DNA from: Niastella caeni
GTDB lineage: Bacteria > Bacteroidota > Bacteroidia > Chitinophagales > Chitinophagaceae
Length of the DNA: 64,000 bases
Assembly: GCF_004834005.1 (NCBI RefSeq)
Contig: NZ_STFF01000002.1
Coordinates: forward strand, 310,001 to 374,000
Reading direction: 5' to 3'
Shown here: positions 8,648-19,600 of the stretch, piece by piece
Layout of the letters: each line of letters starts with the position of its first letter
Position numbering within the stretch: position 1 is the stretch's first letter
Notes under the pieces: model-generated
Database searches by the model: none
What the model was told of the DNA's origin: nothing
What the model saw: only the letters and a program-made list of their open reading frames with translations
Made by a program: the position numbers and the translations under genes

Positions 8648-9139
8648 ATGAGAATAGAGATCAGGTGTGGATTGCCGTATTTAAGTGCGGTGCTTGTACT
8701 GCTATATGTGCAGGCCTGCCAGCAGCCGGCGGCAAAAACAATACCGGCAATAAGACATTTGGCCGAAGTGCACAAAAACGGATCAACATTGTATGTTGAC
8801 AGAGCGGATAGCCGGCAGGTAATGAAGGCCGATAGCAGCGAAGTATTTATTGCTTATAAAATAGGATTTGAAGACAGTGTGCAGGGTGATAAAAAGTATG
8901 AGCAGGAAAGAAATGTTTATTATGATTTCAGGATGGCTGGCGACTGGAAAGCAGTTGTGGACAGCGACTCTATAGCTCCTGTCTTTTTTCAGCCGGTTAC
9001 GGGCCTGAATAAAACGAATAAAGAAGGAATACTGGTATTTGAATTACCAGCCGGTAAGCGTCCGGATGCATTGGTATATAATGATTCGTTCGGCGGCTGG
9101 CAACAACAGATTATAGCTTTAAATCCCCATTTAAAATAG
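8648..9139 (+). CDS. Small lipoprotein in Rhs operon
   Basis: A 163-residue protein with a lipoprotein-type signal (hydrophobic stretch then YVQAC, Cys at about 24). The rest is a single soluble domain with alternating charged and hydrophobic segments (VYYDFRMAGDWKAVVDSDSI, GILVFELPAGKRPDALVYND). No family recognised. The fold looks beta-rich and the second motif, ending in a beta strand plus 'YND', is reminiscent of small Bacteroidota DUF lipoproteins. It is 10 bases upstream of the first giant gene, so translational coupling is likely. Confidence 0.7.
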   Translation: MRIEIRCGLPYLSAVLVLLYVQACQQPAAKTIPAIRHLAEVHKNGSTLYVDRADSRQVMKADSSEVFIAYKIGFEDSVQGDKKYEQERNVYYDFRMAGDWKAVVDSDSIAPVFFQPVTGLNKTNKEGILVFELPAGKRPDALVYNDSFGGWQQQIIALNPHLK

Positions 9140-9149
9140 GTTAAGAGAA

Positions 9150-12100
9150 ATGCGTAACAGAACTAAAAAATATACAGCCTGGTTCTTCCTGATCATTTTT
9201 GGAATAGAAACCGTATATCCCGGGATGGCGTATGCGTTAACATCCGGACCTGCGCAACCGGAGATGCAGAAGTTCAAGCCGGCAGGTGATAGCGAAATGG
9301 TTGACCTGTTTACCGGTAACTTTAAATATAACATTCCATTAGTTGACGTGGGCGGCTATCCGCTTAATTTGTCTTATGGGTCGGGAGAGGGCATGGAAGA
9401 TGAAGCCAGTTGGGTAGGTTTTGGGTGGAGTTTTAACCCCGGGGCAATCAATAGAACACTTCGCGGGCTGCCCGATGATTTTAATGGTGAAAAGATTAAA
9501 AAAGACTACACCCGGAAAGAGTTTAAAAAGATTGGGGGGAATATAATCCTGAAGCCATCTTTTTTTGGCTGGGAAATAGCTAAGCCCAGCATTAAAGTAG
9601 GCGTATATAAAGATAACTATTACGGGGTGGGCGCTGAAGTGGGGCTTAGTTTAAGTAATCAATTATCAAAAAATCAAACGAGTGCATTGAATCTTGGTCT
9701 TGATTTTTCTTCAGATAACAGGGAAGGTGCATCATTTACACCTTCTCTATCACTAGGGCAACATGATGACCATGGTGCAGAGGTAGCCACCAACTCTTTT
9801 AATGGGTCTTTGACCTATAATACCCGGTCGGGATTGAAGCAGATTTCTCTTGGAGCCTCTTTCGCGACCAGTGATAATTCCATGGATGCAGTAAATCTTG
9901 ATTTCAACGCTGTTAAATATTTTGGACAAACATATACCCCATCATTTCATACCAATACCAGGAACTCAGGGTTTACTTTCAGTTTTGACATAGGGCCCAA
10001 AGTATTTGGTGGCTATTTTGGTTTAGGAGGAAATGGGTATACATACCATGAAAAAATTTTAGAGAAAACAATATATGCACCTGCATTTGGGTATATGCAT
10101 TATACCAATGGCAGGCGGAACACGAATGCACTCATTGATTTCAACCGGGAGAAAGATGGCATTTATGTTCCGGGAACACCGGGCATACCAGTTCCGGTGG
10201 CCACCCATGATCTCTTTACCGCCACAGGTCAGGCAGGTTCGCTGCAATTCAGACCTTATTTCAATGGCAATTATCTTGTATTCGATAAAGCATTTAGTAA
10301 TAGTACCAATAATACAACGCTTGGTTTAACGGTTGGGGTGGGGAATTTATTACAAACCGGTGGACGGGTTAATTACCTGGAGGGGGAAGCTAAAACAGGA
10401 AAATGGGTTCAGAATAATGCCTTCTTACATCATAATGGAGAACCGGAATTCGATGCTTCAAAACCAGATGCTGAGCCGGTGCACTTTAAGCAAACAGGAG
10501 AGCTTACAAAAGTAGATGAGGCGTATTATGATTTAGCCCGAAAAGATAAAACTGTTCAGGTTGTTACCAATGGAAAATATCATCACTACTCCGGCGCCAT
10601 GGCCTGGACGACATTTAAAAGCCACGAACCAGTCTTTGATCAAATTGGAAATAATGAACTAAAAAAGAATAAGCGGGAGATCCGTACCACTTCAATCAGC
10701 TACCTCACGGCGCTTCAGGCTGCGAAATACAGAACAGACTACCTTTCGGAAAGAATGGAACCCGGGGTAAAGAATGCACACCATATTTCCGAAATAACAG
10801 TTACCGATGATGGCGGCAAGCGAATGGTGTACGGTGTGCCTGTTTATAACAGAGGACAATATGAAGCCAGTTTCTCTGTAGAGGGACCACAAGGCAATAA
10901 CCTGGAAAAAGCCCGGAAAACGGGATTAATTACATATACCCCCGGTGTTGAAAATTCAAAATCCAATAATAAAGGGCGAGACAATTTGTTTTCAAGGGAG
11001 CACCTGCCGGCCTATGCCACTTCGTATTTACTTACCGGTGTATTGTCGCCCGATTATGTAGATGTAACAGAGAATGGTATTACCGATGATGACCTGGGCA
11101 CCGCCTATAAATTCAATTATACAAAAACCACCACTGGCTTTCAATGGCGGGCGCCGTATGCTGAAAATACGGCGAACTTCAATGAAGGGTTTGTAAGTGA
11201 TCCTAAAGACGATAAAGGAAGTTATGTGGGTGGAACCAAGGAGCTATGGTATTTGAACTCGGTGGAAAGCAAAACGATGATTGCCATTTTTGAAACATCC
11301 AACCGGGAAGATGGCTTAGGCGTAAAGGGAGAAAATGGCGGGCAAAACAAAAATGTAAGGCTTAAAAAACTTGACCGGATAAAATTATTTTCAAAAGCCG
11401 ACTGGTTAAAGAATGGAAATAATGCCACTCCAATAAAGATCGTTCACTTTGAATATGATTATTCTATTCATCCGAATGTGCCTAATAATTCAGGAGATCC
11501 ATTTAATAAGAGCGGGACGCTTTTAACGAACCCAAACGAAATAGCGAACCCTGCTATTAATGTTAATTTCAAAAAAGGTAAACTCACTTTAAAGAAAGTA
11601 TATTTTACGTTTGGCAATAACACAAGAGGGCAATCCAATCCTTATGAGTTCTCATACGATATGCGAAAAGTGACAGATGTGTTTGGGAGCACACTGCCTG
11701 CCCCTAACCCCTATCCGTACGATCAATCACAGAATGCTCCGGAGGTAAACAACGAGTATGCCATGCGCCAGGCTGACCGTTGGGGTACTTATAAGCCAAC
11801 CTGGTATAATCGTTTAACGGGTAGCTCAGCCACCGATGGTAAAATGAATAACTCTGAGTTTCCTTATGTTATTCAGAAAAACGATGATGGAAATACAGCC
11901 CTGGATTATAATGAACGTACGTTGGATGACCTGTTTGCTTCCATGTGGCAATTAAATAAGATCATTACACCAACCGGAAGTACCATAAATATAGAATATG
12001 AGGCCGATGATTATGGGTATGTGCAGAACCGGCGGGCCATGCAAATGTGTTTTATTAAAGGTGTTGGCAATGGCACTACCAATAACTCAGGGATGGTAGG

Positions 12101-15100
12101 GGCAAACGGTTTTACCGTGGAACTACCGGAGCAGGTGAGCAATGATGATGAATTCAGGAAAAGGTATTTAAAAGGGCCGGATGGATTAATGCCTAACAAT
12201 CTTTATTATAAGATTTATACAGACCTGAATAACCAGAACCGTTATGAATATGTACAGGGGTATGCAGAGATTGACCCTGCAGCCTGTCAGTTAATCAATA
12301 GCACAACCGCATTTATTGCGTTTAAAAAATTGAGCAGTAATAAATACAGTCCGGTGTCTAAAGCTGCCTGGCAAATGATGAGATCAGAATTGCCACAATT
12401 TGCTTATGATAATTATGACAACTCCGATGTTTCGTTTTCACAGGGTGCTATCAAATCATTGATCCAGGCAGTTGTGAATATGAAGGAATTTATAGAGCCA
12501 TTTGAAAAGTCGGCAAGTAAAAAAGGCTTTGCAAACAGGATCGATCTGAGTAAAAGCATGATCAGGTTGTGTAATCCTTATTATAACAAAATAGGCGGCG
12601 GCGCCCGGGTAAGAAAAATAACTTTTGAAGACGCCTGGCACGAAATGTCACATCAAACCGGTAAAACAGCCAGGTATGGTCAATTGTATGAGTATACAGT
12701 TAAAGATGCAGGCGGATTGCCCATTTCAACGGGAGTTGCGGCCTACGAACCACAGATAGGTAATGAAGAAAACCCTTTTCATGAACCCATACCGTATACA
12801 GAGAAAGTTCACTGGGCGCCGGATAAATTGCACTTTGTTGAACGGCCTTTCTGCGAAACCTGGTTTCCGGCTGCTTCAGTAGGTTATAGTAAAGTTACTG
12901 TTACCAATTTTGGCGATACATATGCCCAGGGCGGCGCGTTGGAGAAGTTTTCCGGTTACATTGAAGCTGAATTTTATACAGCAAAGGATTTCCCTACGCT
13001 GGTTGATAACCTGCCGCTGGAGCCATTTACATATGAAAATAATATTTTACTAAAATTGTTTACCTGCACCTCTGTTAAAAAGGTAGTCACTTCTCAGGGG
13101 TTTAAAGTGGAGGTAAACGATATGCACGGTAAGCCCAAATCGATGAAGGTGTTTGATATGGGCGGCGGTAAACTTTCATCAACGGAATATTTTTATAATG
13201 TGGAGGATGAGCAGGCTGAGACGAAGGCGCTAAAAAATGAAGTGGATATTTTAAAGCCGGAGGAAGGATGGAAAATAGAACCTGAATTATTAGGAATGGA
13301 TGTGGACCTGGTAACGGATGCTAGGGAAAGTACCGATGAAAGCTTTGGTGTTGGTGTGGGTATTTACGTGGGCAAATTTATTATACCATCTCCCATACCT
13401 ATACCAATGTTCTTTGGAGCTGGTAATTTTGGCTATAATGTTACCAGGCATGCCTACAATTCTATTTCATTTGTAAAGGTCATACATAAATACGGCATCC
13501 TTAAAAAGGTTCGTACGGAGAAAAACGGTTCTTCTATTACTTCAGAAAATCTGTTATGGGATGGTGAAACCGGGAATGTTTTATTAACGCGCACTCAAAA
13601 TGAGTTCAATGATTATACCTATGCCTTTAATTATCCGGCGTATTGGGCAGAAGGGCATGAAGGAATGGGGGCTGCGTATAAGAATATCGGCGCTGTATTT
13701 ACAAACTTTATTACCGGAACAGATGGCAAGGTTCCCGCAGCATATGAGCAATATCTTGTTTCAGGCGATGAACTGATATCCGAAGATTATACGCGTAAAG
13801 GCTGGGTTATTAAGTCAACAGTTGATGGTTCTTTACGGTTTATAAACGAAGAGGGAGGTTTCATTACTGCTATCGGAAAATTTTATTTATTACGATCGGG
13901 TAGAAGGAACCAAACCGGTGCCGGTGTAGGTAGTATAGTTTGTATGAATAACCCGGTGGTGCAAACGGGTACTGGCAGAAGCCTGCAATTCAGTGTGGCC
14001 AATAAAATACTGGATGCCAAGGCTGTGTTGTATAGTAATGAATGGAGTGTGCCAGTACCTGATCAATTGGTTATGTATTGTCCTCCCGGTATTTATGCTC
14101 CACAAGGAGAGCCAGGCCATTATACAGTGCACAGCCAATCTTCAACAGAATGCAGTAGCCTTTTTAAGGCAAGCTCAATAAGCGGTGCGGAAAGCCGGAG
14201 TTATTTAAACTTTAATACGGTATCCAGTATTCCGGCCAACGCCCAGATAGAGTCAGTCGTTTTAAGGCTTTATGCAACTGACTGGAGTGGATCATCAAAT
14301 ACGTCAAAGCTTGAACGGGTAAAGCAGGTACTTGACTGTAATCAGGGACAGGCTACCTGGCAAAACCAGCCGCCTGTTGCTGCGAGTACCGTAGTTACAT
14401 TACCAGCTATCAGTTCTTCAGGTTACATTGAAACTAATATTACTGCTATGTTTAAGGAGTGGTATTCCACAAGGGATATACCTCAGTTTAGTGTCAGGCT
14501 TAGCATGATCAATGGAAATAGTGGACATATTAACTTTTATGGCGCGCCTGGAATGCACGGTTTTTACAAACCTGAATTGAAAGTTTGTTACAAGTATGAT
14601 GCATGCGGTGATCCGATTGACCAGGTAGTAAATCCCTATGTCAAGGGTGTTTTAGGTAACTGGCGGCCAAAGCAAAGCTTTGTTTACATGGTTGACCGGG
14701 AACAAAAAACAGGAGCGCCCAACCTGCCTGGTGGAACGAATATCCGGAACTCCGGCGCTTATACGGCATTCAATCCTTTCTGGGAATTCCCGGCCGCACC
14801 TCTATTGCATAGCAACGTGCAGGTAGATAATCCACCTGTTACCGAACGTTGGGTATGGGCAACCAAATCGGTTTATTATGATGGTAAAGGAAATGAAGTG
14901 GAAAGCGTTATCCCTATTAACCGCGACCGCCAGGGTAATATAGATGCGATAACCAATCCTTTCAGGTATAGTACGGCTTTATATGGTTACCGCGAATCGG
15001 CCGCTATAGCTGTAGCCACCAATGCACGGCATAATGAAATAGCTTTTGATGGTTTTGAAGATTACAATTTCACGCTTCAAAGTAATTTGACGCAGGTATG

Positions 15101-15776
15101 CCCAATAAAACGCCATTTTGATTGGGGGCTAGCCAATTCAGGCAGCAACTGGTGCCTTTTCGGTAATTGTTTAGCTACTGATATTGTGCACAGCGGTAGA
15201 TATAGCTGGCTGCTGTCAACGGGCTCGGTAAGCATTACAAAACAGGCAGGCAATGCAGCGCCACCTGCTATTAAGCCCTATGCATTTAATGGTCCCAATG
15301 GCGAGCCTACGCTGGCAACCAATGAACTGGCAAAAGGATTTGCACCGGTACCAGGGAAGCAATACATACTAAGTATGTGGGTGCACGACGGCGTAAAGAC
15401 CCAGAATAAGATCAATAATCTAACAGTTTCCATCAATGGCCAGGACCAGGGAGTAAGTAGTAAAGTTGTTCCGGTTGTAGAAGAATGGAAACGCTTGGAA
15501 CTTGTGTTTACAGCGGGTGCTTCCTTTAACCTTCAATTAGTGCCAGGTGGCGCCATTCACATTGATGATGTGCGCATTTTTCCTTACGAAGGCAATATGA
15601 GCTCATTTGTGTACGACGATCGTAACATGCGTTTAATGGCGCAATTGGATGAAAACAATTTTGCCACTTTCTATGAGTATGACGATGAGGGTACGCCTGT
15701 TCGTGTAAAAAAGGAAACGGAAAGAGGAGTGATGACCATAAAGGAAAACAGGCAGTCATTCAGAAAGCGTCCATAG
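9150..15776 (+). CDS. SpvB/Rhs-like giant, first half of split Rhs system
   Basis: A 2208-residue exported protein. The signal peptide is at residues 1-30, followed by the characteristic start of Bacteroidota SpvB-like Rhs proteins (VDLFTGNFKYNIPLVDVGGYPLNLSY and ASWVGFGWSFNPGAINR). The middle is long and rich in YEF/YDY strands, consistent with a beta-propeller plus cocoon fold. Residues about 1668-1816 look like a DNRLRE-type jelly-roll domain (SYLNFNTVSSIPANAQIESV, RLYATDW, ATWQNQPPV). Residues about 2010-2150 resemble a carbohydrate-binding jelly roll ending HIDDVRIFP. The end is a YD-type segment (SFVYDDRNMRLMAQLD, FATFYEYDDEG). No variable toxin tip is present: the protein stops about 30 residues after the YD strand, so I infer a delivery or casing partner of the toxin-bearing Rhs protein downstream. 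Confidence 0.85.
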   Translation: MRNRTKKYTAWFFLIIFGIETVYPGMAYALTSGPAQPEMQKFKPAGDSEMVDLFTGNFKYNIPLVDVGGYPLNLSYGSGEGMEDEASWVGFGWSFNPGAINRTLRGLPDDFNGEKIKKDYTRKEFKKIGGNIILKPSFFGWEIAKPSIKVGVYKDNYYGVGAEVGLSLSNQLSKNQTSALNLGLDFSSDNREGASFTPSLSLGQHDDHGAEVATNSFNGSLTYNTRSGLKQISLGASFATSDNSMDAVNLDFNAVKYFGQTYTPSFHTNTRNSGFTFSFDIGPKVFGGYFGLGGNGYTYHEKILEKTIYAPAFGYMHYTNGRRNTNALIDFNREKDGIYVPGTPGIPVPVATHDLFTATGQAGSLQFRPYFNGNYLVFDKAFSNSTNNTTLGLTVGVGNLLQTGGRVNYLEGEAKTGKWVQNNAFLHHNGEPEFDASKPDAEPVHFKQTGELTKVDEAYYDLARKDKTVQVVTNGKYHHYSGAMAWTTFKSHEPVFDQIGNNELKKNKREIRTTSISYLTALQAAKYRTDYLSERMEPGVKNAHHISEITVTDDGGKRMVYGVPVYNRGQYEASFSVEGPQGNNLEKARKTGLITYTPGVENSKSNNKGRDNLFSREHLPAYATSYLLTGVLSPDYVDVTENGITDDDLGTAYKFNYTKTTTGFQWRAPYAENTANFNEGFVSDPKDDKGSYVGGTKELWYLNSVESKTMIAIFETSNREDGLGVKGENGGQNKNVRLKKLDRIKLFSKADWLKNGNNATPIKIVHFEYDYSIHPNVPNNSGDPFNKSGTLLTNPNEIANPAINVNFKKGKLTLKKVYFTFGNNTRGQSNPYEFSYDMRKVTDVFGSTLPAPNPYPYDQSQNAPEVNNEYAMRQADRWGTYKPTWYNRLTGSSATDGKMNNSEFPYVIQKNDDGNTALDYNERTLDDLFASMWQLNKIITPTGSTINIEYEADDYGYVQNRRAMQMCFIKGVGNGTTNNSGMVGANGFTVELPEQVSNDDEFRKRYLKGPDGLMPNNLYYKIYTDLNNQNRYEYVQGYAEIDPAACQLINSTTAFIAFKKLSSNKYSPVSKAAWQMMRSELPQFAYDNYDNSDVSFSQGAIKSLIQAVVNMKEFIEPFEKSASKKGFANRIDLSKSMIRLCNPYYNKIGGGARVRKITFEDAWHEMSHQTGKTARYGQLYEYTVKDAGGLPISTGVAAYEPQIGNEENPFHEPIPYTEKVHWAPDKLHFVERPFCETWFPAASVGYSKVTVTNFGDTYAQGGALEKFSGYIEAEFYTAKDFPTLVDNLPLEPFTYENNILLKLFTCTSVKKVVTSQGFKVEVNDMHGKPKSMKVFDMGGGKLSSTEYFYNVEDEQAETKALKNEVDILKPEEGWKIEPELLGMDVDLVTDARESTDESFGVGVGIYVGKFIIPSPIPIPMFFGAGNFGYNVTRHAYNSISFVKVIHKYGILKKVRTEKNGSSITSENLLWDGETGNVLLTRTQNEFNDYTYAFNYPAYWAEGHEGMGAAYKNIGAVFTNFITGTDGKVPAAYEQYLVSGDELISEDYTRKGWVIKSTVDGSLRFINEEGGFITAIGKFYLLRSGRRNQTGAGVGSIVCMNNPVVQTGTGRSLQFSVANKILDAKAVLYSNEWSVPVPDQLVMYCPPGIYAPQGEPGHYTVHSQSSTECSSLFKASSISGAESRSYLNFNTVSSIPANAQIESVVLRLYATDWSGSSNTSKLERVKQVLDCNQGQATWQNQPPVAASTVVTLPAISSSGYIETNITAMFKEWYSTRDIPQFSVRLSMINGNSGHINFYGAPGMHGFYKPELKVCYKYDACGDPIDQVVNPYVKGVLGNWRPKQSFVYMVDREQKTGAPNLPGGTNIRNSGAYTAFNPFWEFPAAPLLHSNVQVDNPPVTERWVWATKSVYYDGKGNEVESVIPINRDRQGNIDAITNPFRYSTALYGYRESAAIAVATNARHNEIAFDGFEDYNFTLQSNLTQVCPIKRHFDWGLANSGSNWCLFGNCLATDIVHSGRYSWLLSTGSVSITKQAGNAAPPAIKPYAFNGPNGEPTLATNELAKGFAPVPGKQYILSMWVHDGVKTQNKINNLTVSINGQDQGVSSKVVPVVEEWKRLELVFTAGASFNLQLVPGGAIHIDDVRIFPYEGNMSSFVYDDRNMRLMAQLDENNFATFYEYDDEGTPVRVKKETERGVMTIKENRQSFRKRP

Positions 15777-15825
15777 CTGTTGCCTGTAATATCGTTTATC
15801 TATTTGTTTATAACCGTTATATCGT

Positions 15826-16605
15826 ATGCAGAAAAAGAAAGCAATAATTTTTTTAATACTGGCAGTGGCTGTATCGGGTTTGTCAATAGCCGGTAACCTG
15901 GCAGGCTGGTTTGCAAATGCGAACGTTGATAATGAACTGCCGGGTGCAAAGGAAGAATATCAACGTATATGCGATCGAATTAAAAATGACAGTAGCATTA
16001 GTCTGGATGCCAGCATTACTTTATACGACGGGGAAGCACCGGACGAAATAAAGGAACAAACAACCTGCCGGTATATCAGGAGGCAGGATAAATACTATTC
16101 GCAGTTCAGTTACCTGCAAGTGTTTTGTAACGGCAAGCTGGTTGTACAGCTCGATACGGTAAACCAGGTTATTGTGGTATCGCCGGTGGCAACGGAACAT
16201 AAAAGGGTTAAGGGGCCCATGCGGCAGCTAACTTTTGATATGTTGTTTAATGAACAGGCTGATTTCAGGATCGCCGGAAAGGTTATTCAAAAAAATGACA
16301 ATGAACGGGAAATTTCCTGTCAAAGTGATTTTAATCCTGAGATAAAGACATTCGATATAACATATGATCCGGCTACCTACCAGGTAAAGCGTGCAACCAT
16401 ACAATGGTGGAAAGAGGGAGTTGCCGCTGAAACGGCTGCTGCCAGCCAGGTATGGATAAGCCACATCGATTACCGGCAATTGCCGGCTGTTAACATGGAT
16501 ATCGAAGAAGAGATCAGTAAAATTATTACCATAAAAAAAGATCAGATCGAACCAGCATTGAAGTATCAAGACTATCAATTGCATGTTTCTAATCCTGAAC
16601 AGTAA
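15826..16605 (+). CDS. Small secreted protein between the two Rhs giants
   Basis: A 259-residue protein with an N-terminal hydrophobic segment (KKAIIFLILAVAVSGLSIAG), either a signal peptide or a membrane anchor. The rest has long amphipathic beta strands (SISLDASITLYDGE, YYSQFSYLQVFCNGKLVVQLD, KTFDITYDPATYQVKRATIQW), a pattern seen in LolA-like half-barrel lipoprotein carriers. The LolA resemblance is a guess from strand pattern only. It lies 49 bases after the first giant and 10 bases before the second, so it belongs to the operon. Role in Rhs export or assembly is inferred from position. Confidence 0.65.
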   Translation: MQKKKAIIFLILAVAVSGLSIAGNLAGWFANANVDNELPGAKEEYQRICDRIKNDSSISLDASITLYDGEAPDEIKEQTTCRYIRRQDKYYSQFSYLQVFCNGKLVVQLDTVNQVIVVSPVATEHKRVKGPMRQLTFDMLFNEQADFRIAGKVIQKNDNEREISCQSDFNPEIKTFDITYDPATYQVKRATIQWWKEGVAAETAAASQVWISHIDYRQLPAVNMDIEEEISKIITIKKDQIEPALKYQDYQLHVSNPEQ

Positions 16606-16615
16606 GCCTTTCTTT

Positions 16616-19600
16616 ATGACGGTACAGCACATTATTAGAAGAATACTGGTATTGTTTTTCCTGCTTTGCCTGCCGGCAACTGTATTGCTGGCAGCCAGTG
16701 AATCGTATATTCAAACATTGACCGGTAAAATAAAGCAGGGCGATTCCTGCGTGGTGATAGATGATAAGTTCCTGCATCTGTCGCTCAGCGACTGGAATAA
16801 TATACAACATCTGTCTGTTGACAATATCATTTCTTTTGAACTGCGATCTGACACGTCAATATTTTTTTATAACAAATCATTTACCTGTACTTTAAATGTA
16901 TCGGTTAAGTATTTCACCAGTCGTGATCAAACAGTGCCGGAAGAGATCAATAATGTGAACCTGGTAGTGAAGTACGATACCGCCAAAGGTGCATTCTATC
17001 CGGCAGATGCGCATTACAAGTTTAAAAATGCATTTAAGGTTGTAGTCGTTGTAAATTCAATAACCTCACAGGAATGGGGGAGTGATATTCCGGCCCTTTT
17101 CAGGTTAAAGAACCAGATCCTGGTTGAACGGAAATATCCGTTTAATCCCAATGCTATTGGTCCGTTGCAGGCCGACCTGACATATTTCAACCTGCAAAGT
17201 AACGGAGTGAATGCCCTTTCTTTAATGGCTTCCGGCTTTTTTACGGGTACCGTTATCAATAATAACCAGTTGGTTGTTTCGTGGAATCCGCAGCATTTTG
17301 GCAATCCCGAGGAATATGACATTGAGTGGACCTTTATCGATAGGTTAAGTACAAACGGAGGAATTATATATTCAAGTTATGGTAATGGGGCCTCATTACC
17401 ATATGCCAAAGCAACCGAATGGATGGTGAATGATAATACGCGGGTTACCCTATCATCATCTTCTTATACTATTAATTTGCCATACCCTGATGGATATGTG
17501 CTTGTGAGGGTTCGCGGCGTATCGTACCAGGCAAATACCAATTTGAGGCTTACGGGTTTATGGGATTATGATAACGGTTCAGGATCTGCAGTTTGTGTGC
17601 CGGTAACAGCGCATGAGCCGGGTATGAACTACCAATACACAGCAGCCTTTGCAGAAGAAGGAAAGCGAAAAGAAGTAATCAACTATTTTGATGCCACATT
17701 GCGGGAAAGGCAGGCTATTACGTTAAGTAATAGTGATTTGACCCTGGTTCCAAATAGCACTACAGACCGACAGGAAACGGCAATTGTACAGGAAACGATT
17801 TATGATAAAATGGGCCGCCCTGCGGTCAGTATATTGCCTGCGCCTACCAATAGCAAAAGCCTTAATTATTATACAGATTTCAATGTAAACAGTACCGGCA
17901 ACGCCTTTAGTCATACAGACATTACTTTAAGCAGTAATTGTGTTGCTGAGGCAGGTCCTTTGAATGTCAGCAGCGGCGCCTCAAAGTATTATTCGCCGGG
18001 GAATCCGTTTAAGAGTGATAATGAATTTTATTTTACCAAATATGTTCCCGATGCCCAGCAATACCCTTATTCCCTGACCGAATATATGCCCGACAATACC
18101 GGGCGCATCCGCCGTCAGGGTGGGGTAGGAAATACTTTTCAGCCTATCAATGGGCATGCCACGCAATATTTTTATGGGAAGCCAGGTCAACGGGAACTGG
18201 ACCGGTTATTTGGCGTGGAAGCAGGAGATTGCTCGCATTACCTGAAGAATATGATCATAGATGCCAATGGCCAGGCAAGCGTGAGCTATATAGATGCGAA
18301 TGGCAGGACGGTTGCCACTGCGCTGGCTGGTGGGCCACCCAGTACATTGGATGCATTGCCTTCGGCTGCCGCCGGTGAACCAAGGGCCCGCATCAATGAG
18401 ACCCTGATAAAACCTGCCGATTTTATCGCGAATGCGTCTGGATTGGTGATGACGGCTACCTCCACGTTTAATGCTGCGGTAGATCAGGTTACGTTTGATT
18501 TGCATTATTCGGTTAATCCGGCAGCATTAATTACTACACATGGGCAGGGACAATTTTGCAGTAATTGTTATTATGATGTGCTGATAGAAGTTCGTAATAA
18601 TTGTGGTGAGATCGTTGCCACTGCAACCACCACCCCATTTGCAATAAATAATGTGGCCTGTAACGCCAATCCACAACCTGTAACCGGAACGCTGCCTGTG
18701 CCGATTGCCAGCCGTGGGTCATATAATGTTTCATATACCCTGCGATTGAGCCAGAATGCGGTAAACTACCATACAGATTATTATATAGCGAATAACAGCG
18801 ATCTGAAAAAGCTGCAGGCCTTTTTTGAAGAGAAATTGAATGAGCTTGATCTTGCCGGCTGTTATACAACCTGCGAAGCCTGTAAAACCCTGGGTAGTAC
18901 ACCGGATGCGTTCCGTCAAAAAGTGCTCGACTTGCTGGGAACAGACAAATTCAGTGGCGTTCAGGCGAACAGTGCGGTTCAACAATGGATCACCAACACC
19001 TGGAATGAGTTAAAGGCGCATTGTAATAGTATTTCATGTAATGTTACTACCGCCTGTGATGATTATTTGGTACTAATGAAGCAGCAGGTTATACCCGGTG
19101 GCCAGTATGCTTTGATTACCGCTGTGGAGCAGAACGACGTTAATGTGTATAGTTACGTTGAAAGGACTATTAACGTATTGCGTTTCTATAACTGGAACGA
19201 CGCCAGCAATACAGAGATCTATAATTTCAGTTATGTGGATGATAATGGGAATACGGTGTTTATCCGTGATCTGTCAGAGTCTGACTTCATCAGAGCTTAT
19301 ATAGACCATCCTGAATGGGCCGATATGTTTGTTAAAAAGCATATCGAGTATTGTAGTTACCTGTTCTGTAAAGACCAAAGTTTTTCACCCGCCAATAAGA
19401 ACAATGAAGCCAGCTACAATTTTGACAGAACATTACGCGACCTGGTAACCACCGGCGACGAGGCGATAAGCAGGGGATATTATAACCGTTCCAATATGAA
19501 TGCCCTGGCAGATGTTGATCCGTTCTTTAATGGCGGGCGTGGAAGCAGCCTGAAGGCTTCCATGGTCAACGATCTTGCTGACTTCTCTAATGTTATCGGC

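Noticed and set aside
16583..16615. Earlier start for the Rhs toxin gene at ATG 16583
   Set aside because: It would overlap the upstream gene by 23 bases and place a polar stretch before the signal peptide that starts at 16616.
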